Shown: positions 26,029-35,851, numbered from the stretch's first letter. The stretch is 64,000 nucleotides of DNA from an uncultured Erythrobacter sp. (GCA_947499505.1 CANMOQ010000001.1:602037-666036), one strand, 5' to 3'. Notes: generated from the sequence alone by a model not told the origin. A program made the numbers and translations.

Positions 26029-26511
26029 TCAGCGCTCTTCGCCCGCTGCGCGCACTTCGGCTTCGAACTTATGCCGCTTACCGCCTGAAATCTTGAGCGT
26101 AACTTCGGCGGTGCCGCCGGCTTGAACGCTGTCATCGAGTTCGAATGCCATGACGTGCTTTGCGCCAGGTTCGAACGCGACTTCGGTGCCATTGGTGAGG
26201 GGGACGGGGCCAGCCTCAGCCATGGTCATCTTGAAATCATATTCCATCATATCGTGAACCGTTGCGCTTTTCGCGCCCGCCACCTCAGCACCGCTGACGG
26301 CAATGCCGCGCTCGCCATCATAGCTGAGGTTGAAATAGACCGCTGCGGGGTTGCCAGACACCGGTGGGAGCACAAGGCGTGCATCCGTAATCGTGATCCC
26401 TTCAATCGTATCGACCGGTTCTGGGGCAGGGGCCTCTTCTCCGCAAGCCGCCACGCCAAGGCAGGCGGCCAAACCAACGGCGCGCAGAAAGCCAGACGAT
26501 GTTTGTGTCAT
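26029..26511 (-). CDS. PCu(A)C-type copper chaperone lipoprotein
   Basis: 160 residues. Lipoprotein signal MTQTSSGFLRAVGLAACLGV then AAC. The mature part matches the DUF461/PCu(A)C family, periplasmic copper carriers for cytochrome oxidase assembly: ITDARLVLPPVSGNPAAVYF, ATVHDMMEYDFKMTMAEAGP and AFEPGAKHVMAFELDD hold the expected His/Met copper ligands (VHDMM, KMTM, KHVM). The start is the ATG at 26511; an upstream in-frame ATG at 26586 would destroy the lipobox position and overlap the dnaK promoter. Confidence 0.82.
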   Translation of the reverse strand: MTQTSSGFLRAVGLAACLGVAACGEEAPAPEPVDTIEGITITDARLVLPPVSGNPAAVYFNLSYDGERGIAVSGAEVAGAKSATVHDMMEYDFKMTMAEAGPVPLTNGTEVAFEPGAKHVMAFELDDSVQAGGTAEVTLKISGGKRHKFEAEVRAAGEER

Positions 26512-26564
26512 TTTCACTTTGTAGTCCCCTTGTTGGATGGTGCGAAAAGTAGGCGCGTCCATCC

Positions 26565-26592
26565 CTTGTGCCAAGCAAAACCGCACCTATAT
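26565..26592 (+). promoter_or_regulatory. RpoH (sigma-32)-type promoter of dnaK
   Basis: CTTG at 26565-26568, a spacer of exactly 17 bases, then CCTATAT at 26586-26592. This is a full match to the alphaproteobacterial RpoH consensus CTTG-N17/18-CYTATnT. It lies about 90 bp before the dnaK ATG at 26682 on the coding strand. It also overlaps the region just upstream of the divergent copper-chaperone gene. Confidence 0.8.
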
Positions 26593-26681
26593 CCCGCCTA
26601 CAAACGAGTTGCCAAACGGTTCCGCCAATTCTGGGGAGCGCCACAGGCAACGTCCAACAACCTGAAACGGATGGGGAAATA

Positions 26682-28619
26682 ATGGGTAAAGTAATCGGCA
26701 TCGACCTCGGCACCACCAACTCGTGTGTGGCTGTAATGGACGGGGGCAAGCCTAAAGTTATTGAAAATTCTGAAGGCGCGCGCACCACGCCTTCTATCGT
26801 TGCCTTTACCAAGGACAGCGAACGCCTGATCGGCCAACCGGCTAAGCGTCAGGCGGTTACCAATCCAGACAACACCCTGTTCGCGATTAAGCGCCTGATT
26901 GGCCGCCGCTTCGACGACCCGCTGACGAAGAAAGATATGGGCCTCGTCCCGTATGACATCGTCAAAGGCAAGAACGGTGACGCATGGGTGAAGGCCGGCG
27001 GCGAAGATTATTCGCCAAGCCAGATTTCAGCTTTCATTTTGCAGAAGATGAAAGAAACCGCCGAGAGCTATCTCGGTGAGACTGTTGAGCAGGCCGTTAT
27101 TACGGTCCCTGCATACTTTAACGATGCTCAGCGTCAGGCGACGAAAGATGCCGGTCAGATCGCTGGCCTTGAAGTGCTTCGGATCATCAACGAGCCGACC
27201 GCTGCGGCGCTCGCCTATGGCATGGACAAGAACGACGGCAAGACGATCGCGGTTTATGACCTTGGCGGCGGTACGTTTGACGTTTCCGTGCTCGAAATTG
27301 GCGACGGCGTATTCGAAGTGAAGTCGACTAATGGCGACACCTTCCTGGGCGGTGAAGATTTCGACAGCGCGATTGTCGAGTGGCTTGCAGCTGAGTTTGA
27401 GAAAAAAGAGAACATGGACCTGCGCAAGGATAAGCTTGCGCTCCAGCGTCTCAAAGAAGCGGCTGAAAAGGCGAAGATCGAGCTTTCGAGCTCGGCCACG
27501 ACCGAAATCAACCTGCCGTTTATCACAGCGCGCATGGATGGCGGATCAAGCACTCCGTTGCACTTGGTTGAAACGCTAAGCCGTTCTGACCTTGAAAAGC
27601 TTGTCGGTGATCTGATCAAGCGTACGCTTGATCCATGCAAGAAAGCTCTCGCTGATGCGGGCGTGTCGAAGGATGACATCGACGAAGTGATTCTGGTCGG
27701 CGGGATGACCCGCATGCCGAAGGTTCGCGAAGTCGTAGAAGGTTTCTTCGAGGCAAAGCCGCACACCGGCGTAAATCCTGATGAAGTGGTTGCCATGGGC
27801 GCAGCCATTCAGGCCGGCGTTCTACAGGGCGACGTTAAGGACGTTCTGCTGCTCGACGTGACGCCATTGTCGCTCGGCATTGAAACCCTGGGCGGTGTCT
27901 TCACGCGGATGATCGATCGCAACACGACGATCCCAACCAAGAAGACGCAGACCTACTCAACCGCTGAAGACAATCAGAATGCGGTGACCATTCGCGTGTT
28001 CCAAGGCGAACGCGAAATGGCGGCGGATAACAAGATGCTGGGTCAGTTCGATCTGGTCGGCATTCCGCCTGCGCCGCGCGGCGTTCCGCAGGTCGAGGTG
28101 ACTTTTGACATTGACGCGAACGGCATCGTGAACGTCTCTGCCAAGGACAAGGGCACCGGCAAAGAACAGACGATCAAGATACAGGCATCGGGCGGACTGT
28201 CCGACACTGACATTGATCAAATGGTTCAAGACGCTGAGAAATTCGCTGAAGAAGACAAGAAGCGCCGGGCCTCTGCGGAAGCTCGCAACCAAGCCGACAG
28301 TCTTGTTCACGCGACTGAGAAGCAGCTCGAAGAGCACGGCGATAAGGTTGATGCCGATATCAAGTCTGCGGTGGAAACCGCCCTTGGCGAAGCGAAAACC
28401 GCGCTGGAAGGCGATGATGTTGATGAGATCAACGCCAAGTCTCAGGCTCTAACCGAAGCGGCCATGAAAATGGGTCAGCAAATCTACGAGAAAGAGCAGG
28501 CTGAAGGCGCTGCTGCTGGTGACGGCGGTGACGGCGACGCGGGCTCGGACGCATCACAAGACGAAGATGTCGTCGATGCTGAATTCTCCGAAGTGGATGA
28601 AGAAGACAAAAAGGACTGA
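26682..28619 (+). CDS. dnaK: Molecular chaperone DnaK (Hsp70)
   Basis: 645 residues. The nucleotide-binding domain starts [20 protein letters not shown] and includes [51 protein letters not shown] and [15 protein letters not shown]; the substrate domain follows with [20 protein letters not shown], then a helical lid and the acidic tail ending EVDEEDKKD. DnaK folds and refolds proteins with DnaJ and GrpE, both present here. The start is the ATG at 26682, 38 codons inside a longer open frame. The RpoH-type promoter upstream indicates heat induction. Confidence 0.98.
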   Translation: MGKVIGIDLGTTNSCVAVMDGGKPKVIENSEGARTTPSIVAFTKDSERLIGQPAKRQAVTNPDNTLFAIKRLIGRRFDDPLTKKDMGLVPYDIVKGKNGDAWVKAGGEDYSPSQISAFILQKMKETAESYLGETVEQAVITVPAYFNDAQRQATKDAGQIAGLEVLRIINEPTAAALAYGMDKNDGKTIAVYDLGGGTFDVSVLEIGDGVFEVKSTNGDTFLGGEDFDSAIVEWLAAEFEKKENMDLRKDKLALQRLKEAAEKAKIELSSSATTEINLPFITARMDGGSSTPLHLVETLSRSDLEKLVGDLIKRTLDPCKKALADAGVSKDDIDEVILVGGMTRMPKVREVVEGFFEAKPHTGVNPDEVVAMGAAIQAGVLQGDVKDVLLLDVTPLSLGIETLGGVFTRMIDRNTTIPTKKTQTYSTAEDNQNAVTIRVFQGEREMAADNKMLGQFDLVGIPPAPRGVPQVEVTFDIDANGIVNVSAKDKGTGKEQTIKIQASGGLSDTDIDQMVQDAEKFAEEDKKRRASAEARNQADSLVHATEKQLEEHGDKVDADIKSAVETALGEAKTALEGDDVDEINAKSQALTEAAMKMGQQIYEKEQAEGAAAGDGGDGDAGSDASQDEDVVDAEFSEVDEEDKKD

Positions 28620-28639
28620 TGTCCTCATGAAAAACTATC

Positions 28640-28681
28640 CTGCCGTCAGTGTGGTCCGCCAAAGGCCCACGCTGACGGCAG
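28640..28681 (+). promoter_or_regulatory. Long hairpin between dnaK and dnaJ
   Basis: CTGCCGTCAG (28640-28649) pairs perfectly with CTGACGGCAG (28672-28681), extended inward by GTGG/CCAC across a T-G pair, giving a stem of about 15 bp around a 12-base loop. No T-run follows directly, so it is probably a processing or attenuation structure that lowers dnaJ expression relative to dnaK rather than a full terminator. Confidence 0.7.
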
Positions 28682-28706
28682 CTAGGTTTTAGGGACCAAG
28701 GTCACC

Positions 28707-29852
28707 ATGGCTGCTACCCAATTAGATTATTACCAATTGCTCGAAGTGTCGCGCGATGCCGATGGCAGCGTGCTCAAGAGTGCCTATCGCAAGCTCGCGA
28801 TGAAGTATCACCCTGATCGCAATCCGGGGGATGCGGAAGCTGAAGCGAAGTTTAAAGCCTGCAATGAGGCTTACGAAGTCCTCAAAGATCCGCAGAAACG
28901 TGCTGCCTATGATCGTTACGGTCATGAGGCTTTCCAGCAGGGAATGAACGGCGGCGGTGGAGGCGGCTTTGGCGGCGGACGCGGCCAGGCTGACTTTGGC
29001 GATATTGGCGATATTTTTGAAACGATCTTTGGCAGCGCTTTTGGCGGGGCCGCAGGTGGCCGGCAGCAGACTCGGCGCGGTGCTGATCTGCGCTATGACA
29101 TGCAGGTTACCCTCGAAGAGGCGTTCCACGGCAAGTCGACCGAGATCGAAATTGAAGTCTCGCAAGCCTGCGACACCTGCGATGGGTCCGGCGCGGCGCC
29201 CGGCACTAGCGAACGACAGTGCAATTTGTGCCACGGGCATGGTTCTGTGCGAGCAAAGCAAGGGCTGTTCGTCGTTGAACGACCTTGCCCAACCTGCAGC
29301 GGGCGCGGCGCTGTTTTGGAGGAGCCATGCGGTTCTTGCCGCGGCGAAGGGCGCGTTGACCGCGCTCAGGCCCTGTCGGTGGAAGTCCCGCCCGGCGTTG
29401 ATACTGGCACTCGCATCAGGCTCACTGGTAAAGGTGAGGCGGGCGCTCGCGGAGCCCCTTCCGGCGATCTCTACATTTTTGTGCACGTAACCCCGCATGA
29501 GCTGTTCCAGCGCGAGGGGACCACTCTGGCCACGCGCGTTCCTGTGAGCTTCACAACGGCGGCTCTGGGCGGCAGCGTTGATATCCCGGATCTCGATGGT
29601 TCGACCAATTCGGTCGACATCCCAACCGGTATTCAATCGGGCAAGCAATTGCGCGTGCGCGGGGCCGGTATGCCAGTGCTGCAAGGGCGCGGGCGCGGTG
29701 ATCTGGTGGTCGAGATTGCGGTTGAAACACCGACAAAGCTCAGCCGCAAGCAGAAGGACATTCTCGAGGAGTTTCGCGAGACCGAAACTGGCGACGAGTG
29801 CCCTGAAAGCCGCAGCTTTTTCTCCAAGTTGAAAGACGCCTTTGGCGGCTGA
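28707..29852 (+). CDS. dnaJ: Chaperone protein DnaJ (Hsp40)
   Basis: 381 residues. The J domain spans about 1-70 with the HPD triad at residues 35-37 (MKYHPDRNP); a Gly/Phe-rich region follows (GGGGGGFGGGRGQADFGDIG), then four CxxCxGxG zinc repeats (CDTCDGSG, CNLCHGHG, CPTCSGRG, CGSCRGEG) and two beta-sandwich C-terminal domains. DnaJ stimulates DnaK ATPase and delivers substrates. It has no terminator after it and its last codons overlap the TTG start of the following TPR/2OG-oxygenase gene. Confidence 0.97.
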   Translation: MAATQLDYYQLLEVSRDADGSVLKSAYRKLAMKYHPDRNPGDAEAEAKFKACNEAYEVLKDPQKRAAYDRYGHEAFQQGMNGGGGGGFGGGRGQADFGDIGDIFETIFGSAFGGAAGGRQQTRRGADLRYDMQVTLEEAFHGKSTEIEIEVSQACDTCDGSGAAPGTSERQCNLCHGHGSVRAKQGLFVVERPCPTCSGRGAVLEEPCGSCRGEGRVDRAQALSVEVPPGVDTGTRIRLTGKGEAGARGAPSGDLYIFVHVTPHELFQREGTTLATRVPVSFTTAALGGSVDIPDLDGSTNSVDIPTGIQSGKQLRVRGAGMPVLQGRGRGDLVVEIAVETPTKLSRKQKDILEEFRETETGDECPESRSFFSKLKDAFGG

Positions 29853-31113
29853 TGCGTTGTCTGGCACTGACCCTACAGGCAGCGCCAAACAGATAGCGCT
29901 CACCGCATACCGGCAAGGCGCCGCCAATGCGGGCGAGCTGCTTTCCGTTGCGCTCAAAGATGAGCCCCACGACGGTGAATTGTTGATTGCGGAGGCTTCG
30001 GTCCGTGCGTCTCGCGGTGATATGCTGCCTTTGGACCGACTGGAAGCGGTGCTTGCGCGGGCGCCGGAGTGGGTGTCTGGCCATAGGGCTTTGGCCCAAT
30101 TGAAGGCCATGCTGGGTGATCCTGCGCCCTTTAGCGCCATAGAAACAGCGCTCGAGATGCGGCCCGATGACCCCAAATTGGCGCTCGCTTTTCTTGCTCT
30201 GCTGGGCGGTGCAGGGCGCTATGAGGATGCCGCGCAAAAGGCATCCGAATTGCGCCGCCGCATCGGTGATATTCCAGGTCTGAAACTGATCGAGGCGCGG
30301 TTCGCAGGTTTTGCAGGACGATGCGAAGATGCGGCTGAACTGCTCCGAGATTTGCCGAAAGACCTTCCGGAACTGGAATATGAGAAGGCACGCAATTCCC
30401 TTCGGCTAGGCGAGTTTGCAGACGCCAGCGCGGCAATTGATCGCGCGCTTGCGGTCGGGAAGGTCGATATTGGCGTCTGGGCGCTGGCCGAGCTGTGCTG
30501 GCGCATTCGAGGAGATCCGCGTCATCAATGGCTTTATCCGGAGGCGATTTCTGCGGCGCAATTTGACCTAGAGCTCAGCGCTGATGAACTGTCCGAGACG
30601 GTCCAGCTGCTGCGCGGATTGCACGATATGAACGCTGCGCCACTCGGCCAAAGCGTCGAGGGTGGCACGCAGACGCTCAATGATTTGCGGCACCGGAGCG
30701 ATCCTTGCTTGGTTGCGCTGTTTGAGCGCATCCATGCGGTGTTGGACAAATACACAGGTGAAATGGCGTCTCTACCAACCGATCATCCGCTCGCGGCGCT
30801 GGGGCAGCGGTCAGCCGAAATCACCGCGAGTTGGTCGATCCGCCTGTCCGCCGGTGGTCGCCATTTCCCGCATATGCATGACAGCGGTTTGATCAGCTCG
30901 GCTGTTCACCTCGCGGTGCCGGGTACCCTTAGTAAAGGCGAGGGCGAGCTGGAACTTGGGCGTCCTCCTGAGGACATCCCAATAGACCTCGCGCCGGTCG
31001 CAAGCTTCGCTCCCAAGCCCGGTCACCTGATCTTGTTCCCAAGCTTTCTATACCACGGCACCTCGCGTTTTGGCGAAGGCGAGCGACTCACCGTCGCATT
31101 TGACGCCGCCTAG
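29842..31113 (+). CDS. TPR-like protein with C-terminal 2OG-Fe(II) oxygenase domain
   Basis: 423 residues. Residues 1 to about 240 are alpha-helical repeats of TPR character (GELLSVALKDEPHDGELLIA, AIETALEMRPDDPKLALAFL, DASAAIDRALAVGKVDIGVW). The C-terminal part resembles the putative 2OG-Fe(II) oxygenase family 5: ASWSIRLSAGGRHFPHMHDS, then SSAVHLAVPG, and LILFPSFLYHGTSRFGEGER for the second His and the 2-oxoglutarate Arg. The substrate is unknown, probably a protein. The only start near the 5' end is TTG at 29842, which overlaps the dnaJ stop, or TTG at 29857; coupling to dnaJ is likely. Confidence 0.75.
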   Translation: MAADALSGTDPTGSAKQIALTAYRQGAANAGELLSVALKDEPHDGELLIAEASVRASRGDMLPLDRLEAVLARAPEWVSGHRALAQLKAMLGDPAPFSAIETALEMRPDDPKLALAFLALLGGAGRYEDAAQKASELRRRIGDIPGLKLIEARFAGFAGRCEDAAELLRDLPKDLPELEYEKARNSLRLGEFADASAAIDRALAVGKVDIGVWALAELCWRIRGDPRHQWLYPEAISAAQFDLELSADELSETVQLLRGLHDMNAAPLGQSVEGGTQTLNDLRHRSDPCLVALFERIHAVLDKYTGEMASLPTDHPLAALGQRSAEITASWSIRLSAGGRHFPHMHDSGLISSAVHLAVPGTLSKGEGELELGRPPEDIPIDLAPVASFAPKPGHLILFPSFLYHGTSRFGEGERLTVAFDAA

Positions 31114-31179
31114 GGCGCGCTTAGCCAACTCGACAACCACGCGGCTTATGGTTACTTCGCAGGCGACTGGAGAAGAATT

Positions 31180-32067
31180 ATGAACCGTTTTGCCGTTTTC
31201 GCCCTCGCTGCCGCCACCCCGTTTCTGGCTGTTCCCAGCTATGCTCAGCGCAACTTCGACGATGTGGAAATCACGGTTGAAGAGATCGCGCCCGGTGTTG
31301 CGGTTCTGTTTGGAGCGGGCGGCAATATTGGGGTCAGTTACGGTGATGATGCGACGGTTATGATCGATGATCAGTTCGCGCCGCTGTCAGAAAAGATCGA
31401 AGCCGCTGTGGCCGGCCTTGGCGCAACTCCGGTGAAATATTTGGTCAATACGCACTGGCATGGTGACCACACCGGCGGCAACGAGAATTTCGGTAAGACG
31501 GGCGCGACGATCTTTGCGCATGACAATGTCCGTGTGCGCATGGTCGATCCATCGCTATCCGGCCGCGACGGAGAGCCAGCTCCGAAGGTTGCTCTACCAG
31601 TTGTGACCTATGGCCAGGGCCTTCGCTTCCATCTTAATGACGACACCATCAACCTCGCCTTTTTGGGCGGTGGACACACCGATGGCGACAGCGTGGTGAT
31701 TTGGGACAAGGCCAATGTCGTTCACATGGGCGACCTCTATTTCAACATCCCAGGCTATCCCTTTGTCGACACCCGATCCGGTGGCAGCGTCTATAACCTC
31801 ATGTCCACGCTCGATCTTGCGATTGCGATGATCGATGACGAGACCAAGGTTATTCCGGGCCATGGCGGCATGTCGAACAAGGCCGAAATGGTCGCCTATC
31901 GCGCGATGATCGGCGAGGCAGTGTCCCGCGTGGAAGCACTCAATGAAGCCGGCAAGACGCTCGAAGAAGCGGTTGCGGCCAAGCCATTGGCCGACTTTGA
32001 TCGCGGCGAGGGTTTTATCAGCGAGGATGCATTCGTGACCGCTATCTGGACCAGCATCGAAGGCTAA
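31180..32067 (+). CDS. Exported MBL-fold metallo-hydrolase
   Basis: 295 residues with signal peptide MNRFAVFALAAATPFLAVPS then YAQ. The zinc site is complete: HWHGDH at residues 92-97, GGGHTDGD for the third His, HMGDLYFN for the bridging Asp and IPGHGG for the last His. Such periplasmic metallo-beta-lactamase-fold enzymes cover many activities (hydrolases, quinoprotein-linked enzymes, some carbapenemases); the substrate cannot be told from sequence alone. It stands alone in its direction with a 15-bp gap to the convergent patatin gene. Confidence 0.87.
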   Translation: MNRFAVFALAAATPFLAVPSYAQRNFDDVEITVEEIAPGVAVLFGAGGNIGVSYGDDATVMIDDQFAPLSEKIEAAVAGLGATPVKYLVNTHWHGDHTGGNENFGKTGATIFAHDNVRVRMVDPSLSGRDGEPAPKVALPVVTYGQGLRFHLNDDTINLAFLGGGHTDGDSVVIWDKANVVHMGDLYFNIPGYPFVDTRSGGSVYNLMSTLDLAIAMIDDETKVIPGHGGMSNKAEMVAYRAMIGEAVSRVEALNEAGKTLEEAVAAKPLADFDRGEGFISEDAFVTAIWTSIEG

Positions 32068-32081
32068 GCGAGCGCTTGGCC

Positions 32082-34400
32082 TTATGCGAAGCGCGCGAGT
32101 ATCTCGTCTCTTAGCCCGCGCAGCAAATGCTCGCGGCACCGGCCAACCTCCAATTCCTCGTCAATGATGGCGATGAATGCGGAGCGTTTCGCTGAGCGGA
32201 TGGCTTCGGGTTTCATCCCGGCATCGACCGTCGATGCGATCAGATCGATCATGCGTTCCGCTCCGTGCAGACGGCCCCAGACATAGTCGTTTTCGCGGTA
32301 AGATCGGCTGAAGAACGCGCCGAAATTGTAGAACTCGATGCCGCGCAATGTCGCGCGTGTACCGCCTTCGCGGATGGAACGCGCATCATCGGGAGAGATG
32401 CGGTCAACCTTGACCGGATTGTACTCGGTCAACCCTTCGTTCTGCAGCAAAGGCAGGGTGGCGACATCGTAAAATGGGAAGCCAAGATAGGTCAGAAGCA
32501 TTCGCCGCTTCAGGTTCTTGGGCATTTGCGCCAGCGCCTCCGCGAATATCCGCTCCGCCTCAAGATCGGTTTCCGGCAGTAGGCGCTTTTCAGCAAGATA
32601 ATCCAGCAGAGCGCCCGGATCCTTCAGAGCATTCCGCGCATAGGCAGCGAACTCATCGCTCAATCCGGAGATATTGTCCGCCGAGAAATACAACGCGAGA
32701 ATGTCGTAAATCTTCTCCCTCGCGATATCGAGCGCATCGTCGGGTATCTCAGGATCGGTTTCCCAATCCCGCGCCAGCCTGCGCGCGAGCAGGCGCAAAC
32801 GGCGAATACGGAAACCGATATCATGCGCTCGGAAGAATTGGATCGCTGCCTCGCTGGCGCCGCCGCTGCCATCGGATAACTCGCTGAGGCCCCGGCGTTC
32901 CAACTCGCGGCGCATCGCGGCGGCAATCGGCATGCTGTCTGCTAGCGACAGCTCCGGCGCTGCTTCCAGAGCAAGCTCTGCCAGGCGGTCGATGATGCCG
33001 CTGAACTTGGTTTGAGCATAGGCTTGGAAGGCATAGCCGGATCGCTCAGCCGCCGCCTGCTGCGCCTTTGCGCGCCAATTGTACAGCCGCTTTGGGCTGG
33101 GGCTATCGAGGAAGAACGTCATCCCGAACAGCTTCTCAACCGCGCGATCGATTTCAGGCCTCAGGCCCAGGACGATCCGGCTGAGGCGCTCGGCATCGCG
33201 GGATTGCTGCTCGATCCGTTCCAGGTTGTCGCGGATGGGTTGCTCGCGCGGGATGGTAGATAGAGAGCCGAAGATTGCACCGAAGAAGCCGATGGGCGCA
33301 TCGTGGTTTTCGTTCACTGAACCGGCGCGGTCGGGACGCGGATCGATGTAGACAAACCGTCGGTCGACTTCGCGTTGAGCAGGGCGGCCATGCAACGCCT
33401 TGATCGCCCCGCCAAATGGCGCATTCACCAGAACTGACCCGTCAATCAGCGACACGCCATCCTGCGTTCCGTCGCGCATATGGACGGGCATGATCCGGTT
33501 GAGAAAACTCGCGCGCGACGTCCAATCCACTCCTTTGCGATGCGCCAAACGGTCGATCTCCGCCAGTTGCAGAGGCGGGAAGGCTCCCGGGAAACTGGCC
33601 GTTGCCCGCGCCGCGAGCACCAGCTCCAACGGATTGGTCAGCCCTTCGTTGCTTTGCGCGGGAGTGCTGGCGCGCAGGCTAATAGGGGTGCGATGCTCGG
33701 TTTCTTCAACGATCGGCGGACTGTTGAGGCGCAGCATTTCCACATGACCGCGAAAATCGGTGGCGGTGACAAACAGATCGATCGGATGGCCGGGCGGCAG
33801 CAAAGGGTCGCCGCGCTCGCCCGCGCGCATGCCTTCGAGCGCTTCAAACAGCAGGCTGGAGAACTTGTCGCCAGAAAACGGCGGACTGAACCACCGGCCA
33901 CGGACGAGACGGGAAACCTTATGCCGCACCTCGGACCGTGTCTCTGGTGAAACGCTTTCGCTAACGGCATTACCGGGACGGCTGAGCACCCATTCAGCGA
34001 TTGGCTGAGCCCAGATTTTGGCATAGCGCCACATCGGCTGCGCTTTGGGATCGGTCAGCTCTTCGACATCGGCGGTTTCCAGCCAAAGGTCGGTGAGCGG
34101 CTCGAGCGAATGGCCGGAATGGATGGCCTGCGCGAGGAAGACGGCATTGATCCCTCCAGCGCTCGCCCCGGTGAGAATGTCTGGCATGACGCGAAGGCGA
34201 AGTGAGTAATCGCGCTCAACTTCGTGCAGAAAGTCGCAATAAACCTGTGGCACCCCGCTGCAAGGCGCTTCCCGGCCCGCATGGAAAGCTCGGCTCGCGC
34301 GGGCCAGGTGCCAAATCTCTTTGGTGACCCCGTGCATATACACCGCAAGGCTGACACCGCCGTAGCAAACCAGAGCGAGACGAAGTTCTTTTTGCCGCAT
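32082..34400 (-). CDS. Patatin-like phospholipase (DUF3376 type)
   Basis: 772 residues, far longer than a simple patatin. The N-terminus has ELRLALVCYGGVSLAVYMHG, a glycine loop equivalent to the patatin oxyanion region, then the nucleophile elbow GASAGGIN with Ser80 and the catalytic Asp in SLIDGSVLVNAPFGGAI. A C-terminal half of about 400 residues is the DUF3376-like region found in a bacterial and fungal patatin subfamily. It probably hydrolyses phospholipid acyl chains in the cytoplasm; no export signal is present. The start is the ATG at 34400. It is divergent from radA with 71 bp between. Confidence 0.85.
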   Translation of the reverse strand: MRQKELRLALVCYGGVSLAVYMHGVTKEIWHLARASRAFHAGREAPCSGVPQVYCDFLHEVERDYSLRLRVMPDILTGASAGGINAVFLAQAIHSGHSLEPLTDLWLETADVEELTDPKAQPMWRYAKIWAQPIAEWVLSRPGNAVSESVSPETRSEVRHKVSRLVRGRWFSPPFSGDKFSSLLFEALEGMRAGERGDPLLPPGHPIDLFVTATDFRGHVEMLRLNSPPIVEETEHRTPISLRASTPAQSNEGLTNPLELVLAARATASFPGAFPPLQLAEIDRLAHRKGVDWTSRASFLNRIMPVHMRDGTQDGVSLIDGSVLVNAPFGGAIKALHGRPAQREVDRRFVYIDPRPDRAGSVNENHDAPIGFFGAIFGSLSTIPREQPIRDNLERIEQQSRDAERLSRIVLGLRPEIDRAVEKLFGMTFFLDSPSPKRLYNWRAKAQQAAAERSGYAFQAYAQTKFSGIIDRLAELALEAAPELSLADSMPIAAAMRRELERRGLSELSDGSGGASEAAIQFFRAHDIGFRIRRLRLLARRLARDWETDPEIPDDALDIAREKIYDILALYFSADNISGLSDEFAAYARNALKDPGALLDYLAEKRLLPETDLEAERIFAEALAQMPKNLKRRMLLTYLGFPFYDVATLPLLQNEGLTEYNPVKVDRISPDDARSIREGGTRATLRGIEFYNFGAFFSRSYRENDYVWGRLHGAERMIDLIASTVDAGMKPEAIRSAKRSAFIAIIDEELEVGRCREHLLRGLRDEILARFA

Positions 34401-34471
34401 GAGAATCGTGATGACGTGGAAAGTCAGGAATGGCAATTGCGTTCCGCAAATGTTCCGTCTACGAAATCTCA

Positions 34472-35839
34472 ATGGCAAAGACCAAACGGCGATATGTATG
34501 CGGTTCATGCGGCTCTGTTTCGCACCGCTGGCAGGGGCAATGTCCTGACTGTTCTGAATGGAACACGATGACAGAGGATGCACCGGCGACGGTGTTCTCT
34601 CAGAAGCATGATCTGTCGCGCGGAGGGCGGGCGTTGGAGTTTGTGCCGCTGGATGGCCCCGCACAATTGCCTCAGCGGCGGCCGACTGGTCTCGCAGAGT
34701 TTGACCGTGCGCTAGGCGGCGGCCTGGTGCCGGGTTCAGCTGTTCTGATGAGCGGTGACCCGGGGATCGGCAAATCCACTCTGCTCATACAAACGGCGGC
34801 GACAATCGCGCGCTCAAATGGTGACGTGGTTTATGTCAGCGGGGAAGAAGCCGCTGGGCAAGTGCGTCTTCGCGCTGCGCGCTTGGGAATTGCCGATGCG
34901 CCAATCAGGCTTGCGTCGGAAACCTCGGTGCGCGATATTCTGACCACATTGGGCGCTGGTGAGCCGCCTGCTTTGCTGGTGATCGATTCGATCCAGACTA
35001 TGCATTCTGATACAATCGAAGGCGCGCCGGGAACGGTCAGCCAGGTGCGCGGCTGCGCGCTCGAACTGATCCGCTACGCCAAGGAAAATGGCACCGCGCT
35101 GGTGCTGGTTGGGCATGTCACCAAAGACGGCAATATCGCTGGCCCCCGTGTGCTGGAACACATGGTCGACGTGGTGATGAGTTTTGAGGGCGAACGCAGC
35201 CACCAATACCGGATCCTGCGCGCGCTAAAGAACCGGTTCGGCGCGGTCGATGAGATCGGCGTATTCGCAATGGCGAATGAAGGGCTGGAAGAGGTGACTA
35301 ATCCTTCCATGCTTTTCCTGTCTGGACGAGACCAACCGCTTGCAGGCAGCGCAGTCTTTCCCGCTCTTGAAGGCACAAGGCCGGTCTTGGTTGAGATACA
35401 GGCGTTGATTGTCAGGTTGCAATCAGGCGCCACGCCGCGCCGCGCGGTGGTTGGCTGGGACAGTGGCAGGCTGGCGATGCTGTTGGCCGTGCTCGAATCG
35501 CGCTGCGGCCTCAATTTCTCCTCTGCTGAGGTTTATCTCAACATCGCAGGCGGATACCGATTGGCTGATCCCGCCGCTGATCTGGCGGTCGCGGCGGCTT
35601 TGATGTCTGCGCTCGCCGATAAGCCGCTGCCGGATAAGGCCGTGTGGTTCGGTGAGGTGTCGCTTGCCGGGGAAATTCGCCCGGTTTCTCATGGGGATCT
35701 GCGCCTTAGAGAGGCGGTGAAGCTGGGATTTTCCAGGGGCTATGGCCCATCTGATAAAAAGCTCGGCTCATCCAAGCTCAATTATCACGGTTTGGGACAA
35801 CTTTCGAACCTCGTTGACCAAGTGGTTGGGACGGAATAA
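34472..35839 (+). CDS. radA: DNA repair protein RadA (Sms)
   Basis: 455 residues. A zinc finger at the N-terminus has Cys10, Cys13, Cys24 and Cys27 (YVCGSCGS, QCPDCSEW). The RecA-like ATPase has Walker A GDPGIGKSTLLIQ and the RadA-specific LKNRFGAVDEIGVF; the C-terminal Lon-protease-like domain holds LAVAAALMSALADKPLP and GEVSLAGEIRPV. RadA drives branch migration of recombination intermediates. The ATG at 34472 fits the family start MAKTKRRYVCGSC. cvpA follows after 12 bp. Confidence 0.96.
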   Translation: MAKTKRRYVCGSCGSVSHRWQGQCPDCSEWNTMTEDAPATVFSQKHDLSRGGRALEFVPLDGPAQLPQRRPTGLAEFDRALGGGLVPGSAVLMSGDPGIGKSTLLIQTAATIARSNGDVVYVSGEEAAGQVRLRAARLGIADAPIRLASETSVRDILTTLGAGEPPALLVIDSIQTMHSDTIEGAPGTVSQVRGCALELIRYAKENGTALVLVGHVTKDGNIAGPRVLEHMVDVVMSFEGERSHQYRILRALKNRFGAVDEIGVFAMANEGLEEVTNPSMLFLSGRDQPLAGSAVFPALEGTRPVLVEIQALIVRLQSGATPRRAVVGWDSGRLAMLLAVLESRCGLNFSSAEVYLNIAGGYRLADPAADLAVAAALMSALADKPLPDKAVWFGEVSLAGEIRPVSHGDLRLREAVKLGFSRGYGPSDKKLGSSKLNYHGLGQLSNLVDQVVGTE

Positions 35840-35851
35840 CCCGAGCCAGTA

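Noticed and set aside
28722-30176. A 484-codon reverse frame opposite dnaJ and the oxygenase
   Set aside because: It is antisense to the four DnaJ zinc repeats and has no recognisable motif.
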